From Artocarpus heterophyllus (lineage: Eukaryota > Streptophyta > Magnoliopsida > Rosales > Moraceae): a stretch of 64,000 nt of DNA. The notes under the pieces were generated by a model. That model did no database searches and had not been told where the DNA came from. It saw only the letters and a program-made list of their open reading frames with translations. Shown in pieces: positions 58,645 through 64,000 of the stretch. Every line of letters begins with the position of its first letter. Within the stretch, counting starts at the first letter, position 1. The DNA lies in the NCBI GenBank assembly GCA_025403435.1, contig CM046341.1:22281460-22345459 (forward strand). The letters run 5' to 3'. The position numbers and the translations under genes are program-made.

Positions 58645-61600
58645 ATTTAGCCTGTGGCAAACATATTCCGCCTTTGTGATAGATTTTAAGATTTTAGCAT
58701 GTTATTTCCCTAATACTCTCAAGATGTCTTTTGTTAATAGCCACATAACAATTATCTTATGCTGCTTCTCTAGCTATCCACGTACGGAGAGCACAGCTTA
58801 TCCTTCTTCATTTGATTTCAAAGGAACTCTTGGTGCACTTACAAATAATCCAACATGGGGTAATTATGTACAAACGCTTCTTGCTCGTGGTTATCATAAA
58901 CCACGAGTTGGAACAGATGCAGGTGACCATCCTCCTATTACACCGATGCGTTCAGCCACTGAGGATATGCTAGACAATGATTCTTGGAGACTATATGAGT
59001 ATGTCTGTCAACATTTTATTGGGACCCTGTCTCCTGACTGCAAGTACTCAAGGTAAAATCTAAGGTGTTCATCATTGTTCTTTCGCATGCTCCTTCTATC
59101 GTAGTTTTTTTTTAGATTATTTTCATAAATGCCCCTTGACTTATATACCTTAATTCAAATTGCCCCCTGATTTTCAAAACCATTCAATGCACCCCAATCT
59201 ATAGAAAACCATTATAAATGCCCCCTCCATCCAATTCTGTCAATAATGCTAACGGATTTGCTGACATGGCATGTCATTAAAACTCAATTAAAGCTATTAA
59301 ATTCTAATTAGATACGTAAAAATGCCTATATTTAAAAAATACTTAAAATGCATAAAAACTAAATTATTCATTAAAATGAATCAGTCAACTAAACTTTTTT
59401 TTTTTTTGAAAAAAAATAAATAATTACTTTTGAGCTTACTGTCTCCTTGCAGACCAAAATAGGGCAGCCCCCAAAACGGTGAACTTCTTTTGAAAGATTA
59501 TAGAAACCTTCAAAATTTGTTGAAGAATTTTCATGTTTTCTTGATAATTTGACTTTATCAAACTACATTTACCGTAAAGACAAAAATCATTCAAATTAAT
59601 TATTTCCAAAACCCAAAAGAAAATCTCCCACAATGATCAAAATGCAAGAGAAATCTGAAGAGATTCACTTGAGAAGGGCGTGTGCATGTGAACCATGGAC
59701 AACCAAGTCAACCATTGCGAGAGAAGGCACAGTCTGTGCCTATGTTTAGCTCGCAACAAAAGGTTTCACTCACGACTCGACAGGGGAACGGCGACCATGG
59801 ATCTAGGAAACATTGATGGTGTTTATTTATTTATTTATTTATTTTTTCAATGAATCTGGTGTTGCATATACTGATTCCTTCTTGCGGGGTGAGGGAGATC
59901 GCAGCGAGGCGGTTCGTGATGGTGCCATGGAGGTGATGGGTCGCCCTGGGCTTTGCGCGGCGGAGGTCTTTGGGGTTGGCCGTGAGTGAGATCGTAGTGG
60001 TGGTGCTATGGCGCTCCGGGGGGAATAGTTGCCGGTGCCTGCAATGGCAGCCGGCATCGCACGAAAGAAGTATGGCTAGGAGGAGGCTGTTGTGTTGGCT
60101 GTTGGTAGGAGACAATTGAGTTTTAAGGGCTTTTTGAAATAAAGTTTTTTTTAAAATTATTTTGCAATATTTAGAGGGTATTTGGCAAAATTAGTCATAA
60201 TCAAAACTTTTGGTGGCTACAATGTATAGCTCTTACATTCTACAGTGATCAGAATAAGTGAGCTGTAGAGTAAAGCTCTCACATGTTATAATTTTTAGTT
60301 TAAAAGTTTCAATTCTAGCTACGCTTTTTAAACATCCTATTAATCATTTTTATATATTTCTTAGGATTTAATAACTTTAATTAAATTTTAATGTATGCCA
60401 CGTCAGCAAATCCGTTAAGACTATAGACGGAATTGGACGAAGGGGATATTTTGAATGGTTTGCTATAAATCGGGGGGTACATTGAATGGTTGTGAAAATT
60501 CTAGGGGCAACTTGAATTGGGGTACATAGGACAAGAGGGTATTTATGAAAATAATCCTTTTTCATAATAGGTAATTTAGTGTATCACTGTCCAGATATTA
60601 GCTGATTGTTGCAGTTTCCCACTCCCTTATTGCTCGTCTCTTTCGGATATTTATGCGGGTTCAATTATGTTGACTTGAAATTGCATTTGGTGGTTCAAAG
60701 GTTTTTTTTTTTTTTTAACTCAACTCACGGGGTTAAAATTTCCACTTTGTTGCACATGATAGAGCTCAATACTCTAACCTTTTGTTAATACTGTATGACT
60801 TGAAAAATCCGTTGTTCAGACACGTGTAGACACTAATGTTGATTTCAATCAATTTTTTAATGGCAAGTACTTGATGTTGTTACGATCTTACGTTCTTTGT
60901 TCTTCTTTTAAGTCACCTTACAACCTACACTACTAGCCACAGTGGGGACATAGTGAGGGAGATAATAGTTAACTAACAGGCAGTTTTGTTAGGATATGTA
61001 GCAGTCTTTCACGAATATGAATTCTTTTTGAAGTTTTTTGAGTGTATTATACCCACATTGAGTGACTACATTTACTGTTTGTTCCTGATCACCAGAAAGT
61101 ATACATGGATGTTGTGATAACTTGTTTGAAATATATTGATCTTTGTCTATGAAATTAAACTTAAGATTCTTACACTCGGTTTTTTTGTGTATATTTTTTG
61201 ATGCTTTGCTTTCCCATACTATTTACAGTGTATAAATTTGGTAGATTGTTTGTCCTTTTTCTAATATGGGCTCTTTTGTGTTCATTCCAGAACAAAGGTA
61301 GTATTTTCAATTGGTGGAGAATCCTTCCATTGTGTCGGGCACCGCATTTTGGAGAAAGGATTTACATCTATTATGCCATGGTTGGCTATAAATGAGAAAA
61401 ATCTTCCTCAGTTTACAGAGGGGGAGAAGATAGAAGTTGTGAGAGTGGAACTCCACGAGGTAACATATAAATCTCCACGCTTTATTCTCTTTTTTTTTTT
61501 CACTTTGATTTTTTGTATAGGAAGGAGAAAGTGAATATGAATAAGAGTCAAGATATTATAGTATTATTTGTAGAAAAATAATTAAAAAAAGGAATACGAG

Positions 61601-63972
61601 TCTAGATATCATAGTATTATAGCACAATGAAAGCATTGCTAATGATATATGAGAGCCTGATATCTGCAGGGGAGTACGACACCTCCAGATTTTCTAAGTG
61701 AGAGTGAGCTTATATCCCTTATGGAGAAAAATGGGATAGGCACAGATGCATCAATTCCTGTCCATATTAACAACATCTGCGAGCGCAATTTTGTGAAGGT
61801 TATTGGTTGGATCTTATTTATTTCCCTTGGTTTGTTTTCATAGAGATAACGGTGGTAATGGAAACTTCCTGTGTTTTGGAATTACTTTCCAATCAATTTG
61901 CAGGTACAAGCCGGTAGAAAGCTGGTTCCAACTCCTTTGGGTATAACGCTCATAAGAGGATATCAATGTATAGATCCAGATCTCTGTTTGCCAGACATTC
62001 GCGGTTTCATTGAACAACAGATTACTCTTGTTGCCAAGGGTCAAGCAGATCATATCCGTGTTGTGCAGCATGTTCTACTACAATTCAAGCAAAAATTCAG
62101 TTACTTCGTTAAGCAGGTTAGAATGGCTTGTCACGTGGTACATTTTCACTGACACTGCATGCTTATAAAGTGGACTTTGCCTCGAGTAAAGGCGTATGTG
62201 AATCTGTGCACACTTCACAATGATCTTGGCTCACCTTTTAAGGAGCCTGGCTAGCAAACTTTGAGTTTGCTTTACAGTTGTTAATATTGGCCATGTATAC
62301 TCTGACGGTGATTTTACTTTCAAAATCTAAACAGAGAATTAAATAAATATCCTAGAACAGAAGTTCAAGAAGCATAACAGTCTTTCAAGCACCAATTTGG
62401 CAGGCACAAAAAGCTATTTCGCTTTTAGAGAAATGGCAAAGGAATGTAGATTGCTATTATTCCAAGAGAAAGATGTGTAGATGGAGTGCGCTAGGATATC
62501 TTTCTAATTTTAAATCCAGATAAAGGCCTAGTATGGGATTGCTTTTAGAACTCTTAAAAGCACTTTGCACAAAAGCGATGCAACTATATTGTTTGGAAAA
62601 AAGTTTATAAAAAGCATTTTGCACAAAAACCAATGCACTTTTTTAGTTATTTGGAGAAGCTAGAATTTGTAGCTTTTAGATTTTGCTTTTGCTTTTGCTT
62701 TTGCTTTTGCTTTAAGCAAAAGTAGGTGCTGCTCTTAAAAACACATCAATCCTAAACTGGGTCAAAGTCCCCTCGGTCAAAAATGGATAATGTGTGACAA
62801 CCTTATAATCCCGGTCTTATTAGTCTATGACCCGTGATGTAGATGGGTCTAAATCATTTGTATTCTGCTCAAACTTTGTTGTCCAGGTTCGCTTTCTTGG
62901 ATCTTTATATAATTTTATATGTCCAGAAGTTCTGGGGTACAATTTTGAACTTCCTGTTTATATGTAAATGTTTCTGATCCATCCACTTTTTCTACTTGGT
63001 GCAGATAGATAATATGGATGCATTGTTTGAGGCACAGTTCTCTCCAGTTGCAGACTCGGGACGAGCACTCAGTAAATGTGGCAAATGCCTACGCTATATG
63101 AAGTACATATCTAGTCAACCATCGCGCATGTATTGTAATACATGTGAGGAGGTATATTATCTTCCTCAGAAGGGTACAATAAAGGTACGTGATTCTCCAT
63201 GATATTATCCCAAGTCTGCCCTTACTGCTTGTTTAGAAAGGCACTGATTTTCCAATTTTCAGCCAGAGGGTTCCTGGCTATTACAAAAGCTTATAGGGAA
63301 TAACTAGTTAGCTAAATTTTGCAGCTTTATAAGGAGCTTACTTGTCCATTGGACAATTTTGAGCTCTTGATCTTTTCCATGCCTGGCCCAGAAGGCAAGT
63401 CGTTCCCTCTTTGCCCATACTGCTATAACAGTCCTCCATTTGAAGGTATAGATGCATTATTTGGTGCAGCGAAAACAGACAGTTCCAACAAATTGGGGAA
63501 GGGAGCTGGGATGCCATGCTCTCTCTGCCCGCATCCTACTTGTCAACACTCCATGATAACCCAAGGAGTCTGTGCTTGTCCTGAATGTAGCGGAACACTC
63601 ATCCTTGATCCAGTAAGCGCTCCCAAGTGGCGACTTATTTGCAATACTTGCAACTGCCTTGTCTTCCTTCCCCAAGGCGCACATCGGATTTCCACTACTC
63701 GAGATCAGTGCCCTGATTGCAACTCTGCAATCATAGAAGTGGACTTTAACAAAAAGACAACGCCCTTGGAGGACGGAGCTACCTTGTACACTGGTTGCAT
63801 TCTCTGTGACGAGTTTCTTCATTCGCTTTTGGAGATGAAGCACGGGAAATCATTCTTCAGACGATTGAGTTCAAGAGGGAGAGGTAGAGGAACAGGACGG
63901 GGTGGACCTAGGGGGAGAGGTCGAGGTACCGGGAAATGGGTCGACCCAAAAATGAGCTTTCGAGATTTTTGA
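48808..63972 (+). CDS. TOP3B: DNA/RNA topoisomerase 3-beta, 15 coding exons, 867 residues
   Basis: Type IA topoisomerase that cuts and passes single strands through a transient 5'-phosphotyrosine link. Coding exons: 48808-48831, 48915-48971, 51742-51845, 53384-53477, 53936-54035, 55224-55467, 56272-56434, 56516-56635, 58443-58522, 58774-59052, 61291-61459, 61670-61798, 61904-62116, 63005-63184, 63325-63972. All introns are GT-AG and all phases join without a frame break. The N-terminal TOPRIM shows E11 and the DCDREGE motif (D115, D117, E119). The gate domain has [10 protein letters not shown] and the active-site SYPRTES with Y330. A CxxC...CxxC zinc pair (617/620, 636/639), more cysteine pairs to 813, and an RG/RGG tail (836-854) follow. 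The RGG tail and zinc region distinguish 3-beta from 3-alpha; in animals this tail binds RNA and works with TDRD3. The start is the ATG in CAACAATGGCT followed by the conserved lead-in to AEKPS. Length agrees with plant homologues of about 865 residues. No damage seen. Confidence 0.96.
48972..51741 (+). other. TOP3B intron 2 (2.8 kb), no separate gene seen
   Basis: Longest intron of the gene. It holds a (CT)10 microsatellite at 50873-50893 and a 118-codon open frame at 49678-50034 that I do not recognise and do not support as a gene. I found no clear transposon ends. Confidence 0.5.
50873..50893. repeat. (CT)10 microsatellite in TOP3B intron 2
   Basis: Uninterrupted CT dinucleotides of about 21 bases. 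Confidence 0.9.
52108..52240 (-). mobile_element. tRNA-derived SINE in TOP3B intron 3, antisense
   Basis: On the minus strand the unit has an RNA polymerase III box A-like TTAGCCCAGTGG (52215-52226), a box B-like GGATCAAATCC (52150-52160) and a poly(A) tail of 15 (plus-strand T run at 52108-52122). Between the boxes lies an expanded run of G (plus-strand C runs near 52188-52208). AACAAC words near both ends could be an eroded target duplication. The order box A, box B, A-tail is that of tRNA-derived SINEs. The family is not identified. Confidence 0.65.
53936..54035 (+). other. TOP3B: TOP3B exon 5: TOPRIM metal-binding motif
   Basis: Encodes residues 94-126, including [15 protein letters not shown]. 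The D-x-D-x-E acids (115, 117, 119) coordinate magnesium in type IA enzymes. The exon starts in phase 0 after ANPK and ends with one base of the next Val codon. Confidence 0.93.
54540..55087 (+). mobile_element. 5'-truncated LINE tail in TOP3B intron 5, sense orientation
   Basis: 54579-54779 reads [18 protein letters not shown]..., matching the zinc-binding domain (zf-RVT: CxxC...H...C) that follows reverse transcriptase in plant L1-type LINEs. After a frame change it continues [18 protein letters not shown] to a TAG at 54933-54935, a typical plant LINE ORF2 end. A (TTC)n-rich 3' UTR, a CAATAAA word and a 17-base poly(A) at 55071-55087 complete the 3' end. The 5' border is unclear. No functional product. 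Confidence 0.7.
55883..56165 (+). repeat. Tandem duplication in TOP3B intron 6, period about 205 bp
   Basis: 55883-55960 and 56088-56165 are similar: both read through TTTGAG.TGT.AGGAGG, TTGGTGAAAATC or TAGGTGAAAATC, GATTTTGGTTA and ATAGAAG. Homopolymer T/A runs separate them. It sits just upstream of the exon 7 acceptor but does not disturb it. Confidence 0.6.
56760..57919. mobile_element. Mutator-like MITE in TOP3B intron 8, split by another insertion
   Basis: Terminal inverted repeats of about 32 bp: AGGAGTGCTAG...TCTTTCTCACTCT on the left matches the reverse complement of the right end with four mismatches. It is flanked by an exact 9-bp target duplication TAGTTATTA (56751-56759 and 57920-57928), the size expected for Mutator-type transposition. 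Without the inner insertion the MITE would be about 190 bp. No coding capacity. Confidence 0.75.
56801..57762. mobile_element. hAT-like non-autonomous element nested in the Mutator-like MITE
   Basis: The ends CATGGTTTAAAAAGGCG and (reverse complement of the right end) TAAGGTTTTAAAAGGCG are inverted repeats. An exact 8-bp target duplication TTTTTTAC flanks it (56793-56800 and 57763-57770), as expected for hAT transposition. Both ends are packed with ACGCCTCGAGG / AAGGCTTAAGCC / GAGGCGT palindromic words, so each arm can fold strongly; the middle is AT-rich. No transposase frame. Confidence 0.75.
58599..58642. repeat. (GT)22 microsatellite in TOP3B intron 9
   Basis: 44 bases of uninterrupted GT, about 130 bases before the exon carrying the catalytic tyrosine. 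A shorter GT run lies near 58401-58413 before exon 9. Confidence 0.95.
58774..59052 (+). other. TOP3B: TOP3B exon 10: catalytic tyrosine exon
   Basis: The exon opens in the second-to-last base of the SYPRTES motif; the Tyr codon is at 58775-58777 (Y330). It also encodes [12 protein letters not shown], a conserved gate-domain segment. The acceptor CTTCTCTAG is only about 130 bases after a (GT)22 run in the preceding intron. An open frame continues upstream through that run but is not coding, because the acceptor and phase fit exon 9 exactly. Confidence 0.93.
59115..60556. mobile_element. MULE with about 196-bp terminal inverted repeats in TOP3B intron 10
   Basis: 59115-59310 and the reverse complement of 60361-60556 align throughout, starting GATTATTTTCATAAAT and sharing CCATTCAATG, ACGGATTTGCTGAC and ATTAAAG.TATTAAAT. 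Similarity is roughly 80 percent. Such long inverted ends are typical of Mutator-like elements. The interior (59311-60360) switches at about 59690-60075 to clearly GC-richer sequence with overlapping open frames on the minus strand, unlike the AT-rich arms, which could be captured host DNA (Pack-MULE). A copy of the dispersed CTACAGTG-type motif lies at 60215-60300. No clean 9-bp target duplication: TTTTTTTTA against CTTTTTCAT. Confidence 0.72.
62526..62763. mobile_element. Small MITE in TOP3B intron 13
   Basis: The left end GCCTAGTATGGGATTG resembles the reverse complement of the right end, GACCCAGTTTAGGATTG. The body has AAAAGCACTTTGCACAAAAGC-type inverted words twice and a (TTTTGC)n run ending TTTAAGCAAAAG (about 62685-62720). 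Flanking AAAG on both sides may be coincidental. No coding sequence. Confidence 0.5.
63325..63972 (+). other. TOP3B: TOP3B exon 15: cysteine-rich region and RGG tail
   Basis: Encodes residues 653-867. Cysteine pairs occur at 682/685, 717/720, 737/740, 758/761, 781/784 and 810/813, suggesting several zinc ribbons. The tail from 836 to 854 is an arginine-glycine repeat (RGRGRG, GRGG, RGRGRG) typical of RNA-binding RGG boxes, followed by a short [11 protein letters not shown] end. Stop TGA at 63970-63972. Confidence 0.92.
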
Positions 63973-64000
63973 ATAGTAGATATAATCTTCTCGTTTTTCA
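63973..64000 (+). other. Start of TOP3B 3' UTR, cut by window end
   Basis: 28 bases after the stop codon. No polyadenylation signal is visible before the window ends. Confidence 0.7.

Noticed and set aside
58583..59056. 157-codon open frame reading a Cys-Val run into the TOP3B active-site region
   Set aside because: The first part is the (GT)22 repeat in an intron. A clear acceptor at 58771-58773 and correct phase with exon 9 show that only 58774 onward is coding.
63457..63843. 128-codon antisense open frame in TOP3B exon 15
   Set aside because: Mirror frame of the conserved cysteine-rich coding exon; no independent evidence.

Overview
This window is a stretch of plant nuclear DNA, most likely from a eudicot. 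It is AT-rich, crowded with LTR retrotransposons, MITEs and other repeats, and carries one intron-rich host gene at the right end. I cannot name the species from sequence alone.

Layout. (1) 1-1090: the 3' end of a CACTA (En/Spm) DNA transposon with a transposase-tail fragment. (2) 2466-11303: a very young Ty3/gypsy element on the minus strand (gypsy-A). It has 1967-bp LTRs that differ at about 11 positions, a 5-bp target duplication AAAAC, a Met-tRNA primer site, a polypurine tract, and a gag-pol frame broken by one TAG codon. (3) 11309-17825: gene-free AT-rich DNA with a Mutator-type non-autonomous element, a diverged tandem duplication and a small MITE. (4) 17831-23773: a Ty1/copia element on the plus strand (copia-A, target duplication TATAG) that has lost gag, protease and most of integrase. 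(5) 23841-30319: gene-free DNA with a TIR repeat, a possible solo LTR and a degenerate minisatellite. (6) 30325-48169: a second, older member of the same copia family on the minus strand (copia-B, target duplication CACAT). Its leader is interrupted by a decayed Ty3/gypsy element (gypsy-B, 36422-44666). (7) 48808-63972: a complete host gene on the plus strand with 15 coding exons, predicted to encode an 867-residue DNA/RNA topoisomerase 3-beta (TOP3B).

The host gene is the only functional protein-coding gene I can support. Its introns hold several small insertions: a tRNA-derived SINE, a LINE tail, a hAT-like element inside a Mutator-like MITE, a MULE with terminal repeats of about 196 bp and a GC-rich interior, and another MITE. 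Coding exons and splice sites look intact.

The most unusual signal is a short palindromic motif (TTCGGC, two bases, GCCGAA, and variants). It occurs in variable arrays in the LTRs of the copia family, in the copia-B leader, and in the LTRs of the unrelated gypsy-B element. I found no prokaryotic-type system, CRISPR array, rRNA gene or functional tRNA gene.
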